From a virus, in IMG/VR virus record IMGVR_UViG_3300042868_004606, positions 1 to 26,986 of that record: DNA of 26,986 nucleotides; one strand, 5' to 3'. The notes beneath the pieces were generated by a model, which was given only the letters and a program-made list of their open reading frames with translations, ran no database searches and was not told where the DNA came from. A program made the translations under genes and the position numbers. Every line of letters begins with the position of its first letter. The stretch's first letter is position 1. Shown here piece by piece: positions 17,302 through 23,586 of the stretch.

Positions 17302-17644
17302 TCCTAATGGGCGCAAAGGTGCCAAGTTCGAGACAGATGTTATGCGGTGGTTACGCGATAAAGGCGTAAGCGCTGAACGTCTGACAAAGGCTGGTGCCAA
17401 AGACGAGGGTGATTTGGTCGCTGTAATAGCGGGAGAAACGTTCATCCTTGAACTCAAGAACCGAGGTACATTATCACTGCCGGAGTTCTGGAGAGAAGCT
17501 GAGGTTGAGGCGCTTAACTACGCTAAGGCTCGCGGTAAAGGGGAAGTACCGCTGCACTATGTAATAGTTAAGCGTCGCAACTCAGGCATTGAGAACGCTT
17601 GGGTAATCCAAGATCTTAAACAATGGATAAAGGAGAAGGAATAA
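17294..17644 (+). CDS. Holliday-junction-resolvase-like PD-(D/E)XK nuclease
   Basis: A 116-residue protein. The motifs are GRKGAKFETDVMRWLRDKG (E13), AKDEGDLVAV (D40), and FILELKNRG (E53, K55), the core of archaeal-Hjc-like and related endonucleases. The basic N-terminus and small size fit a junction resolvase. It would cut branched DNA made during replication or before packaging. Coupled to the next gene by TAATG. The alternative is a VRR-NUC or restriction-type nuclease of the same fold. Confidence 0.83.
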   Translation: MANPNGRKGAKFETDVMRWLRDKGVSAERLTKAGAKDEGDLVAVIAGETFILELKNRGTLSLPEFWREAEVEALNYAKARGKGEVPLHYVIVKRRNSGIENAWVIQDLKQWIKEKE

Positions 17645-17829
17645 TGCCAGTACCACAAGGAGTAATCAGCACATCAGAAGGCCCAGTAGATCCAGAAGTC
17701 GTACAAGAAGTCGTACAAGAAGATGTACAGATTTTAGAAGAAAATGTACAATTAGATGAAGCAATCATTGAGGCTGATGCAGAAGAAGCAGTAACAGAAT
17801 ACGATGACATTAACTCGGATCAAGCGTGA
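17644..17829 (+). CDS. Small acidic protein
   Basis: A 61-residue protein, very rich in Glu, Asp, Val and Gln (PEVVQEVVQEDVQILEENVQ, then EADAEEAVTEYDD). It contains a short internal repeat of VVQE/DVQ. The start is ATG 17644, overlapping the resolvase stop. The AAGGAGAAGGAATA upstream is a good ribosome site. Strongly acidic phage proteins sometimes mimic DNA, but that is speculation here. Confidence 0.62.
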   Translation: MPVPQGVISTSEGPVDPEVVQEVVQEDVQILEENVQLDEAIIEADAEEAVTEYDDINSDQA

Positions 17830-18005
17830 CTACCAAGATAGGTTTACCCATCAATCGCCAAAGACTTAAAGGTTTAGGCGTTGAGCACGCTAAGAACACC
17901 TCATTCGATGAGGGTTACAACGCTGGCTTTGATGCTGGAGTTGCCTACCAAAAGATTCAAGTTGAACTACAGAAAAGCAAAGAGGCTAGCAATGATGTGC
18001 TCTAA
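17826..18005 (+). CDS. Small protein of 59 aa, unknown
   Basis: Translation from GTG 17826 gives 59 residues: a basic N-terminus (TTKIGLPINRQRLKGLG), a Tyr/Gly-rich centre (FDEGYNAGFDAGVAYQ), and a polar helical end. It overlaps the previous gene by GTGA and the next zinc-finger gene by 14 bases. The repeated 'GYNAGFDAGV' pattern is common in small phage proteins. Function unknown. Confidence 0.6.
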   Translation: MTTKIGLPINRQRLKGLGVEHAKNTSFDEGYNAGFDAGVAYQKIQVELQKSKEASNDVL

Positions 18006-18171
18006 CTGCATCCAAGCCGGTGCTGAGAACACACTAGGACACCTGAAGCGTGCCGCCCATAAGCACGAGAAGTGCGATATGAAGGGGTGCGTATGTCAAC
18101 ACAAGACTGGTCCAGGGTACGTAAGAACAAAGGATTCAAAGGTTCCGTTGATGCGAACACAATCCCCATAG
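17992..18171 (+). CDS. Small Cys/His-rich protein, probable zinc finger
   Basis: A 59-residue protein beginning MMCSNCIQAG; a second ATG at 17995 is equally possible. The cysteines and histidines are C3, C6, H17, H23, H25, C28, C33, C35 and H37, which could bind one or two zinc ions. The start lies inside the previous gene, with AGAGG just upstream. The end overlaps the primase zinc-finger gene by 79 bases in another frame, so the true end or one of the two starts could be questioned. Both have reasonable ribosome sites. Confidence 0.58.
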   Translation: MMCSNCIQAGAENTLGHLKRAAHKHEKCDMKGCVCQHKTGPGYVRTKDSKVPLMRTQSP

Positions 18172-18470
18172 GGGCTATTGTTGCCAGCTTTGGTGGTGAA
18201 GTAAGAGAAGGCAAGTCGGTATCGGTTAGGTGCTGTTTACATAATGACAGTCGCAGGTCAGCTGTGATGAATACCTATGACAATTTATATTTCTGTCACA
18301 CCTGCGGTAAGGGTGGCAACGCAGTGAACCTAGTATGTATCCTAGAGAACTTGGAGTTCAACGATGGCCTCAAACGTGCAATCGAAATTGCTGCTGGAAG
18401 CGGCGCAGCGATACGCTCAAGCAATAAGTCCAGAGGCGCTGGCCGTACTAGACGCACGTGGGATCTGTGA
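18093..18470 (+). CDS. Primase zinc-binding (CHC2-type) protein
   Basis: A 125-residue protein. ATG 18093 is chosen because GAAGGGG sits just before it; a longer start at 18072 has no support. The zinc ligands are C47/C48 and H50 (VRCCLHNDSRR), then C68 and C71 (LYFCHTCGKGG), followed by DAVNLVCILE-like helix text here read as NAVNLVCILE. This is the DnaG N-terminal zinc domain, which recognises priming sites. The last ~25 residues are Arg/Ser-rich. The TOPRIM part is a separate gene in another frame, overlapping by 107 bases, so this phage has a split primase. Confidence 0.84.
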   Translation: MSTQDWSRVRKNKGFKGSVDANTIPIGAIVASFGGEVREGKSVSVRCCLHNDSRRSAVMNTYDNLYFCHTCGKGGNAVNLVCILENLEFNDGLKRAIEIAAGSGAAIRSSNKSRGAGRTRRTWDL

Positions 18471-19014
18471 AGTTACGGCAGCCAAGTTCCAACTTGGCAC
18501 CATCACCGATCCAATCAATGGTCACGAGATGTATGAGGGTTGGATCTCCATTCCTTATATTACTGCTAGTGATTCTTGTGTTGGGTTCAAGTTCCGCAGA
18601 CTAGATGAAGGCAAGCCTAAGTACGGTAGCCCTACCGGACAGAAGGCTCACCTCTATAACGTATCGGATATAACTATTATGAAACCATACATAGTTGTAT
18701 GTGAAGGTGAGTTAGATACCATAATCGTTTCAGGTGAACTGGGCATACCAGCAGTTGGTGTACCAGGAGTTGCTGCTTGGAAGCCACACTTTCCAAAGCT
18801 ATTTGGTGGGTATGAAACTGTATATGTTGTTGGCGATAATGATGTTAAAGAGGATGGCTCTAACCCAGGTGCGGAGTTTTCTAAGCGCGTGGCTAACGAG
18901 GTGATGAACTCTACAATTGTTACACTTCCACCTAATATGGACATTAACGATTACTACCTAGCACACGGCGCTAGCGCCACCCGTAAACTACTGATAGGAG
19001 AGTCCGGTGAATGA
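18364..19014 (+). CDS. Primase TOPRIM-domain protein
   Basis: A 216-residue protein. The N-terminus is helical (EAAQRYAQAISPEALAVLDA). A primase core then follows (RGICEVTAAKFQLG, GFKFRRLDEGKPKYGSPTG), and the TOPRIM motifs are VVCEGELDTI (E114) and VVGDNDVKEDG (D158, D160). The protein should synthesise primers together with the zinc protein encoded just upstream. GGAG lies seven bases before ATG 18364, so separate translation is likely. The long overlap makes a programmed +1 frameshift an alternative. It ends eight bases inside the next gene. Confidence 0.85.
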   Translation: MASNVQSKLLLEAAQRYAQAISPEALAVLDARGICEVTAAKFQLGTITDPINGHEMYEGWISIPYITASDSCVGFKFRRLDEGKPKYGSPTGQKAHLYNVSDITIMKPYIVVCEGELDTIIVSGELGIPAVGVPGVAAWKPHFPKLFGGYETVYVVGDNDVKEDGSNPGAEFSKRVANEVMNSTIVTLPPNMDINDYYLAHGASATRKLLIGESGE

Positions 19015-19393
19015 CGGATCAAGATTGGGAAAGATTGCTACAGACTATGCTTACTATGGGCTTACAGATCCTGGACTCGGACAGAGCGAGCGAGACTATA
19101 TTGATAAGGCCAATACCGACGCGTTTATAGCAGCGATGTGGGATGTGCTAGATGGTGCTGGTAACTTGCTTCTAAAGAAGCATAGGGATTACGGCCCAAG
19201 CAATATAGCTGGCGCACCAGGTGGGCCGCTAAATGGTTTGCGTGTACGTATGTGGGATAAGACAGCACGCATTAACCACTTGATTGATAGCGGTGCTACT
19301 CCTGAGAACGAATCGCTACGCGATAGCTTCATTGATCTATTAAACTACAGCGCTATTGCTTTACTAGTACTGGACGGTAAGTGGCCTGAGTGA
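19007..19393 (+). CDS. Nucleotide-modification-associated domain 1 (DUF1599-like) protein
   Basis: A 128-residue helical protein from GTG 19007, with AGGAG before it. The motifs KKHRDYGPSNIAG (residues 57-69), LRVRMWDKTARINHLI and SLRDSFIDLLNYSAIALLV match the Nmad1/DUF1599 family ('Kn.dYG......l..Rl.DK..R...L....e...D...DL.nYa'). This family is linked by gene context to modified bases in phage DNA. Which reaction it supports is unknown. No other obvious base-modification gene is visible in the window. Confidence 0.82.
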   Translation: MNDGSRLGKIATDYAYYGLTDPGLGQSERDYIDKANTDAFIAAMWDVLDGAGNLLLKKHRDYGPSNIAGAPGGPLNGLRVRMWDKTARINHLIDSGATPENESLRDSFIDLLNYSAIALLVLDGKWPE

Positions 19394-20025
19394 CCGGTGT
19401 TGATCCAGTTATCTATGACATAGCACCTGGCGTTGCTCGTGCTATTCACAATAGGTACAAGGCTTACGTCGAACGTGAGGATGTAGTACAGGAGTGTCTA
19501 TCGTGGGCGCTAACGCGCCATAGTTGGATAGCTGACCAGTTACTAGAAGCAACTGATCCTGATAAGCGTAAGCACGCTGAGTCACGCATAGCGTGGCAGA
19601 TGAGACGTGCTGCTGAACGCTACTCGCGTCGTGAGAAGGCTACTAAGTCTGGCTATCAGATAACTGATGAGGCTTACTACCAAGGCTACACGCTTGGTCA
19701 GTTGTTGCCATTCGTCATCGCATCTGTTGTTGATGGCACAGTGCTTGAACAGATCCAAGATATGATTCAAGATGGGCAACCACGCGGATCATCTAGCCCA
19801 TCTGAAGGTGGCAACCTACTCGCTAACCTAATAGATATTAAGATTGGCTACACCAAACTCGAAGCCGAGGATAAGATTCTATTGCGTGTTAGATACCTAG
19901 ATAGCTTCACCTTACAACAGATAGCTAACCACTACCAGTGTTCAGTATCTACTGCTGATCGCAGGATTGATGGCGCTATGCGCCGGCTACAGGATCTACT
20001 AGGAGGGGTGAGTCCTTTCCAATGA
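19390..20025 (+). CDS. Sigma-70-like transcription factor
   Basis: A 211-residue protein, starting by GTGA overlap. Residues ~15-50 resemble sigma region 2 (AIHNRYKAYVEREDVVQECL, then ALTRHSWI). Residues ~157-203 form a region-4 helix-turn-helix (DKILLRVRYLDSFTLQQIAN, then CSVSTADRRIDGAMRRL). The middle is more divergent and carries a Ser/Gly-rich linker. Such proteins can direct host RNA polymerase to phage promoters. The WhiB gene in the same operon supports a transcription-takeover role, inferred. Confidence 0.78.
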   Translation: MTGVDPVIYDIAPGVARAIHNRYKAYVEREDVVQECLSWALTRHSWIADQLLEATDPDKRKHAESRIAWQMRRAAERYSRREKATKSGYQITDEAYYQGYTLGQLLPFVIASVVDGTVLEQIQDMIQDGQPRGSSSPSEGGNLLANLIDIKIGYTKLEAEDKILLRVRYLDSFTLQQIANHYQCSVSTADRRIDGAMRRLQDLLGGVSPFQ

Positions 20026-20405
20026 AAGAGATAGAGTTATTTGATTACCTTAAAGTAAACCTATACCCAGACTTAGAGAAGTCTATTGGTATCTATGATT
20101 CATTCGACTGTATATCAGCGCAAGCTGGTCATTACATAGAACTCAAGTGCCGGCACACTCACTACGATACGTTGCTGATCGAGGAGATGAAGTACCGGAA
20201 GTTAATAACCCAAGCTGCTGAACGAGATCTAATCCCGTTCTATATTAACTCGACACCGAAGGGTGTCTTTTCTTTTGATCTAATGGATGTTGCTGAGCCT
20301 GAGTGGTTTACTCATCGTATGCCAGCGACTACTGAGTTTGCTCGTAATAAGAAGATTGATAAGTTGGTAGGTTACTTACCAATAGATGAGGCGGTGCAGC
20401 TGTGA
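20022..20405 (+). CDS. Candidate PD-(D/E)XK-fold nuclease
   Basis: A 127-residue protein, coupled by ATGA to the sigma-like gene. The segment HYIELKCRHTHYDTLLIEEM has an E-x-K (E40, K42) preceded by Asp residues (D26, D29), followed by KYRKLI and VFSFDL. That order fits a small restriction-endonuclease-like fold found in many phage proteins, where it is often annotated only as hypothetical. No HNH or GIY-YIG motif is present. The enzyme call is moderate, because the fold is inferred from few residues. Confidence 0.6.
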   Translation: MKEIELFDYLKVNLYPDLEKSIGIYDSFDCISAQAGHYIELKCRHTHYDTLLIEEMKYRKLITQAAERDLIPFYINSTPKGVFSFDLMDVAEPEWFTHRMPATTEFARNKKIDKLVGYLPIDEAVQL

Positions 20406-20581
20406 ACTACGATTACAAGTGCGACAAGTGTAATAGCCAACTAACTATCGAGCGTTCTATTCACGCTGAAGCTAGTGATCCTATGTGCTTTGATTGCCAT
20501 ACAACTATGAGCCGTGTCTGGTCATCGCCCTCCATTACTTTCAATGGTGCCGGCTTCTACTCTACCGACTACAAGAAATGA
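20402..20581 (+). CDS. FmdB-type zinc-ribbon protein
   Basis: A 59-residue protein from GTG 20402, overlapping the previous stop. It contains KCDKCNS (C7, C10) and MCFDCHTTM (C29, C32), then VWSSPSITFNGAGFYSTDYK. That is the usual FmdB-like ribbon followed by 'P...F.G.GFY.tDy'. Proteins of this type are small zinc ribbons of unsettled function in bacteria and phages. It is the last gene of the plus early block; a terminator-like hairpin follows four bases later. Confidence 0.8.
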   Translation: MNYDYKCDKCNSQLTIERSIHAEASDPMCFDCHTTMSRVWSSPSITFNGAGFYSTDYKK

Positions 20582-20584
20582 CAA

Positions 20585-20604
20585 AGCCCCGCCGAAGCGG
20601 GGCT
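20585..20604. terminator. Hairpin terminator between convergent blocks
   Basis: AGCCCCGC (20585-20592), loop CGAA, then GCGGGGCT (20597-20604) form a perfect 8-bp stem. No T-run follows on the plus strand. On the minus strand the stem (UUCG loop) is followed by TTTGTCATTT, a weak T-rich tail. It lies between convergent blocks and may stop transcription from both sides, better for the minus strand. Confidence 0.72.
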
Positions 20605-20661
20605 AAGCCAGTGAACGAGAGAGCGTTCAATAGTTATTACTCTATCACAGTGCCGGATTCT

Positions 20662-21069
20662 TTAATACCAGTTCTTGCGGTTATGGAAACTAAGCGCGTT
20701 ACACGGGGTGCCATATCGGTGCTTAATGTATTTAAGACCTGTGATAATTTGTTCTCTAGGATCTGACTTTGTTTCTCTAAGTAGCTGAGCAATTCCGAAA
20801 GCACTAGATCTGGGATTGTTCGCCTTGTGGTCATATCGGCTCTCACGGGTCCAAAGGGTGACAAGGCAGGTCTGCTGCTCTCTCCCCCACCCGTGTATGA
20901 GGTAAGCGTAACGCTTGGATACGCGTATGTTTTCACGCTTCTCCTCCATCGTTGCTTGCTTGGCTACTGGTTTCTCTGGTGCTGGCAATATCCCGACTCG
21001 GTGTTCTGGCACTAATGTCCAAACGAGTATTGCCAGCAATATCAATCCAACTCTTGCCCTCGTGCTCAT
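20662..21069 (-). CDS. Lysozyme-like muralytic protein with N-terminal membrane anchor
   Basis: A 135-residue protein with AAGG near its ATG (21069). Residues 6-20 form an uncleaved signal anchor (RVGLILLAILVWTLV), followed by a Pro/Lys-rich linker. The lysozyme-fold core is LVTLWTRESRYDHKANNP, with E76 as the likely catalytic acid. SSAFGIAQ, GLKYIKHRYG and a NALSFHNRKNWY end follow. It resembles the C-terminal transglycosylase domain of aggregation-promoting or Rpf-like actinobacterial proteins. It is separate from the late lysis cassette, so it may modify the wall early or be a virion protein. It overlaps the next minus gene by 137 bases. Confidence 0.82.
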   Translation of the reverse strand: MSTRARVGLILLAILVWTLVPEHRVGILPAPEKPVAKQATMEEKRENIRVSKRYAYLIHGWGREQQTCLVTLWTRESRYDHKANNPRSSAFGIAQLLRETKSDPREQIITGLKYIKHRYGTPCNALSFHNRKNWY

Positions 21070-21217
21070 CTATTGCCTTCTCAATCCCAAGCAGTTGCTT
21101 GTAAGTGTCGGGGTATAAATGAGAGAGCTTCGCCAGCGCTCTCTCTCTAGCTCTACGGTAGTTGCGGTAATGAACTGCTTGCTTAATTGCGCTCTCTATC
21201 CTGCGCTCAACGGTCAT
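20933..21217 (-). CDS. Basic helical protein, unknown function
   Basis: A 94-residue protein. The N-terminal part is Arg-rich and helical (RRIESAIKQAVHYRNYRRAR, then ALAKLSHLYPDTYKQLLGIE). A short segment KSWIDIAGNTRLDISART follows, resembling the end of small actinophage proteins of 'ALxRLsxxYPdxYxxLxxxE ... GKxWIDIxG' type. The last ~45 residues lie over the N-terminus of the lysozyme-like gene in another frame. If that overlap is real, both are translated from one mRNA segment. Confidence 0.66.
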   Translation of the reverse strand: MTVERRIESAIKQAVHYRNYRRARERALAKLSHLYPDTYKQLLGIEKAIDEHEGKSWIDIAGNTRLDISARTPSRDIASTRETSSQASNDGGEA

Positions 21218-21290
21218 TGAACTTATCCTCTCCCACTATAAGTAAGTAGGCTATCACTAATACAGCTATGATCCCTATTAAATAACTCAT
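21207..21290 (-). CDS. Tiny membrane protein (27 aa)
   Basis: Translation from the ATG at 21290 gives MSYLIGIIAVLVIAYLLIVG followed by EDKFNDR and a stop. The whole first half is one membrane helix. A GAGGGAGAGA tract lies right before the start, and its stop overlaps the next start by 11 bases. Single-TM peptides of this size are common in phages and easily missed. Function unknown. Confidence 0.58.
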   Translation of the reverse strand: MSYLIGIIAVLVIAYLLIVGEDKFNDR

Positions 21291-21302
21291 TCTCTCCCTC
21301 TA

Positions 21303-21542
21303 CTATCTACTAAAAGCGATAGCAGATACTACCGCACTTGTTATATCTATGGGTTGCCCTACTAGGTGAGCGTCATCTGCGTCACTATCCCACGCAGATA
21401 CTATTAGCCGACAATTTACTGGACTATTGCGGAACTGTATGATCGCCTCATAGCCCGACTCTCCGCCCCAAAGAGCGTTACCGGCAGCGTCTACGACTTC
21501 GTATAGGTTGATTAAACCTGTATTGGTTGGGTGAAAGCTCAC
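21303..21542 (-). CDS. Small protein, unknown (79 aa)
   Basis: A minus-strand protein from GTG at 21542, overlapping the preceding stop by GTGA, with GGGAGAA before it. The sequence has strands and a mixed alpha/beta look (GLINLYEVVDAAGNALWGG, then CRLIVSAWDSDADDA). No motif is recognised. Confidence 0.65.
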   Translation of the reverse strand: MSFHPTNTGLINLYEVVDAAGNALWGGESGYEAIIQFRNSPVNCRLIVSAWDSDADDAHLVGQPIDITSAVVSAIAFSR

Positions 21543-21733
21543 GTTAATTCTCCCGTCTTAGTTACTGAAACTGAGTCGTACTCTGGAATTGTTAAGCCAT
21601 TTTGATCTGCTACCGCGATAGCCCAGTTGATTATTTCGGTATCACCAAATTCGCTATCTTGTTCGTGGTAACAAAGTACGTTTATTACCCATTGGCTACC
21701 ATAAAACTTTACTTCGTACTCATACTCATTCAT
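21539..21733 (-). CDS. Small protein, unknown (64 aa)
   Basis: The ATG at 21733 is preferred over the upstream TTG at 21754, because it overlaps the previous stop (TAATG) and has AAAGGAG upstream. It begins with NEYEYEVKFYGSQWVINVLC and contains acidic turns, then a helix. The alternating charged and aromatic residues suggest a small alpha/beta fold. No family is recognised. Confidence 0.65.
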   Translation of the reverse strand: MNEYEYEVKFYGSQWVINVLCYHEQDSEFGDTEIINWAIAVADQNGLTIPEYDSVSVTKTGELT

Positions 21734-21870
21734 TACGCTATCTCCTTTACACAATCGGGATATGGATATTCGTGAGGCTCTAAGTCCTCACACATACAGA
21801 AATTAAACTGCTCTACCTGTGTGACGTGGGTTAGTTCTGCTAACTCACCCCAACTAATTGACTCACTCAT
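21733..21870 (-). CDS. Small acidic Cys-containing protein (45 aa)
   Basis: Translation from the ATG at 21870 gives 45 residues, with NFCMCEDLEPHEYPYPDC near the end: three cysteines plus a His that could bind metal. AGGAG lies six bases upstream, and the gene overlaps its neighbours by ATGA and TAATG. Function unknown. Confidence 0.6.
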   Translation of the reverse strand: MSESISWGELAELTHVTQVEQFNFCMCEDLEPHEYPYPDCVKEIA

Positions 21871-22001
21871 TTGATCTCCTCAATTACTACGTCCTCGTAG
21901 CCTTTTGCTTTCCACGCTTGTGCCATATTTTCTGCTTGCTGTTGAGATAGGTAACATAGATTAACTTCGCTACCGCCAACCCATACTGTCCACTTACTCA
22001 T
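21867..22001 (-). CDS. Small protein, unknown (44 aa)
   Basis: Translation from the ATG at 22001 gives SKWTVWVGGSEVNLCYLS, then a helix (QQQAENMAQAWKAKG) and an acidic strand (YEDVVIEEIK). This beta-alpha-beta order looks like a real mini-domain. AAGGA lies just upstream, and it overlaps both neighbours. Confidence 0.6.
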   Translation of the reverse strand: MSKWTVWVGGSEVNLCYLSQQQAENMAQAWKAKGYEDVVIEEIK

Positions 22002-22170
22002 TATCCTTGCCCTCTCTCTCGATTATTATTCCGACTTCGCCTAACGCTTTAACCATACGCATTAGGTTTTCAGCTGCCTTCTCGCCCTCTCCCGCATTGA
22101 TCTGGGTGAGTGCTAGGTTACGGCACATATTGGCCTTCTGTAATAGGTATTCTTTAGTAGGTGCGCTCAT
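21994..22170 (-). CDS. Small helical protein (58 aa)
   Basis: Translation from the ATG at 22170 gives a nearly all-helical protein with two helices (TKEYLLQKANMCRNLALTQI and GEKAAENLMRMVKALGEVG), compatible with a helical hairpin. Its C-terminal IEREGKDNE is encoded by the (GA)n tract that also serves as the next gene's ribosome site. Confidence 0.62.
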   Translation of the reverse strand: MSAPTKEYLLQKANMCRNLALTQINAGEGEKAAENLMRMVKALGEVGIIIEREGKDNE

Positions 22171-22406
22171 TGTTTACCTTCTATCTCATTCCAATTAGTA
22201 TCTCCCGCGTCTAGCTTGTGCCAGATATGAAAGTTTTGAATTAAGTTTTCTACGATCTGGATACAATCTCCATTCGTATATTCAAAAGGTTGTAGGCTAT
22301 AGACCTGTTGAATAAGCTCCATAGTCTGCTCATCAATCGTGTCTATACCGTCAATATAGGCATAGTATTCCGCAAAACTATCGGATAGTTTAATTACGTC
22401 GCTCAT
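22167..22406 (-). CDS. Small acidic protein (79 aa)
   Basis: A minus-strand protein, acidic and mostly helical (IKLSDSFAEYYAYIDG, then TMELIQQVYSLQPFEY, and a second helix). Some elements (Y.A(Y)I...D..., CIQIVENLIQ) resemble the protein at 22720-22935 ('NAYIGSLD', 'CLETIKDIVD'), which suggests distant paralogy. The start overlaps the previous stop; GAGGAGAGAGAG is a clear ribosome site. Confidence 0.66.
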   Translation of the reverse strand: MSDVIKLSDSFAEYYAYIDGIDTIDEQTMELIQQVYSLQPFEYTNGDCIQIVENLIQNFHIWHKLDAGDTNWNEIEGKQ

Positions 22407-22717
22407 TACTCTCTCTCCTCTACAAATAAATAGTGCTTACCTTCACTCTGAAAGTATTCATATTGGGTAGTGCCACCGTCTATGACATACCACTCGCCAC
22501 CGCCAGAATTGGAGATAGCTTCTAATATGTCATACCAGTATTTACCTTGGAACCACGCGTTACTCTCGAACTCTTTCAGCGTTAGCCCGTCTACGTCATA
22601 GGTATCACCGTCTACTGGTGAGGTAAAGCGCAATCCGCCCTCTACCTCCGTGATCTCGATATTCGCCCACGTTACGCCGTGTTCGTTGCGCTCATATTCT
22701 TTAGTTAATGTGCTCAT
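22406..22717 (-). CDS. Small protein, unknown (103 aa)
   Basis: An acidic/aromatic protein. ATG 22717 has GGGA at a proper distance and is preferred; ATG 22723, overlapping the preceding stop, is possible. The sequence has strands (VTWANIEITEVEGGLRFTSP, then GGEWYVIDGGTTQYEYF) and one helix (EFESNAWFQGKYWYDILEA). A small alpha/beta fold. No function recognised. Confidence 0.66.
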   Translation of the reverse strand: MSTLTKEYERNEHGVTWANIEITEVEGGLRFTSPVDGDTYDVDGLTLKEFESNAWFQGKYWYDILEAISNSGGGEWYVIDGGTTQYEYFQSEGKHYLFVEERE

Positions 22718-22719
22718 TA

Positions 22720-22935
22720 TCATTCCCAACTATGAGTGTTACGGTAGGCGTTAGTCATATCTACAATATCTTTAATGGTCTCCAGACATTCTTCATCTGT
22801 CCATTCTTCACCGTCCACGCCCGCTACCTCTAGCACTAGGCTTAAAGCTAGCCCGCTTAGGCAATCTAAACTACCGATATAAGCATTGAAATTATCGGTA
22901 CTATCTATAACTGTAAGTATCTCTTGCTTATTCAT
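22720..22935 (-). CDS. Small acidic protein (71 aa), paralogous to the 22167 gene
   Basis: Start at the ATG 22935, which overlaps the previous stop (TAATG); a longer start has no support. The protein is acidic and helical (NKQEILTVIDSTDNFNAYIG, then LSLVLEVAGVDG, then CLETIKDIVDMTNAY). The 'aYI..l......l.L.L......... .ECLE.I..I' order is shared with the 22167-22406 protein. Function unknown. Confidence 0.66.
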   Translation of the reverse strand: MNKQEILTVIDSTDNFNAYIGSLDCLSGLALSLVLEVAGVDGEEWTDEECLETIKDIVDMTNAYRNTHSWE

Positions 22936-23108
22936 TATTTGCTCTCTCTCTCGCATACACATTGATTAGCTATTGGCTTACCTTGATTATGGTAAAAGTG
23001 GTCACAGATACCGCATTGATCTATATTTTCTTCACGTGAACAGTCTGCTAGGTGAGTACCGTGAAAATCTTCACCGCACTCACAGCACTTATCTAATAGG
23101 TTACTCAT
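22935..23108 (-). CDS. Small Cys/His-rich protein, probable zinc finger (57 aa)
   Basis: Translation from the ATG at 23108 gives DKCCECGEDFHGTHLADC, then QCGICDHFYHNQGK, then QCVCERESK: ten or so metal-binding candidates (eight or more Cys, four His). It would bind one or two zinc ions. The CERESK end is encoded by the (GA)n tract ahead of the next gene. TAATG overlap at both ends. Confidence 0.64.
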   Translation of the reverse strand: MSNLLDKCCECGEDFHGTHLADCSREENIDQCGICDHFYHNQGKPIANQCVCERESK

Positions 23109-23320
23109 TACGCGCTCTCTTCCGCTAAATAAAATTGAGGCTCATCAATCGTACTTTCATAATTCTTTACTTTAGAATAAAAATTAGGAAGATCATCTAT
23201 CGTAATCTCTCCGTCTTGTAACTGTTTCATTAGATATTCTCCCTGCTCTTTACTTTCAGCGGTAAAATAGGCTTTATTCACTATCTCTTCCGCGTACCAA
23301 AACACTACGTTTACGCTCAT
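23108..23320 (-). CDS. Small protein, unknown (70 aa)
   Basis: A minus-strand protein starting SVNVVFWYAEEIVNKAYFTA. It is strand-rich at first, then has a helix (ESKEQGEYLMKQLQDG) and an acidic tail. The beta-alpha layout is compact and plausible. It overlaps the next gene by TAATG, with GAGAGAGAGGGC upstream. Function unknown. Confidence 0.65.
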   Translation of the reverse strand: MSVNVVFWYAEEIVNKAYFTAESKEQGEYLMKQLQDGEITIDDLPNFYSKVKNYESTIDEPQFYLAEESA

Positions 23321-23323
23321 TTA

Positions 23324-23479
23324 TTAGCCCTCTCTCTCTATTGCTAGCTTGAATAGTGCCTTAGCCTCGCGTAGCGTGTAGCCGTAATAGGTGCGGGTAA
23401 ATAGGTATTCGCCCGCGCCCTCTCCAATAAAATCGGAGATGACATAAGCTCCGCTATGTCGCACTCTCTCTATGCTCAT
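23324..23479 (-). CDS. Small protein, unknown (51 aa)
   Basis: Translation from the ATG at 23479 gives a basic 51-residue protein: strands (GAYVISDFIGEGAGEYLF), a YYGY turn, and a helix (LREAKALFKLAIEREG). GAGAGAGTGAGAGAGCGA lies upstream. Such 'TLREAKALFK' helices occur in many small phage proteins. It is the first gene after a structured 107-base gap. Confidence 0.62.
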   Translation of the reverse strand: MSIERVRHSGAYVISDFIGEGAGEYLFTRTYYGYTLREAKALFKLAIEREG

Positions 23480-23586
23480 TCGCTCTCTCACTCTCTCTTA
23501 CTTAGGGCGATCTGCCCTCCACTCTCCCCTGCCCTACCTAAGCAAGGGAGAATAGATAGCCTACCGATATGGGTGACTATACCGTA
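23480..23586. other. Structured gap between the clamp-like gene and the small-gene run
   Basis: The gap holds AGGGC-GATCT-GCCCT (23504-23518) and a wider inverted repeat CTTAGG (23501-23506)/CCTAAG (23537-23542). It also contains GACTATACCGTA (23575-23586), whose minus-strand reading TACGGTATAGTC recurs as TACGGTATAGAC near 24946. A -10-like TATAGT sits inside it, so a promoter for the small genes is possible. No good -35 is visible. Confidence 0.4.

Noticed and set aside
20494-20766. Plus-strand frame of 90 residues
   Set aside because: It crosses the FmdB-type gene, the terminator hairpin and an opposing gene. No start signal.
20637-20936. Minus-strand frame of 99 residues
   Set aside because: It overlaps the lysozyme-like gene in another frame and lacks domain features; the lysozyme motifs are clear.
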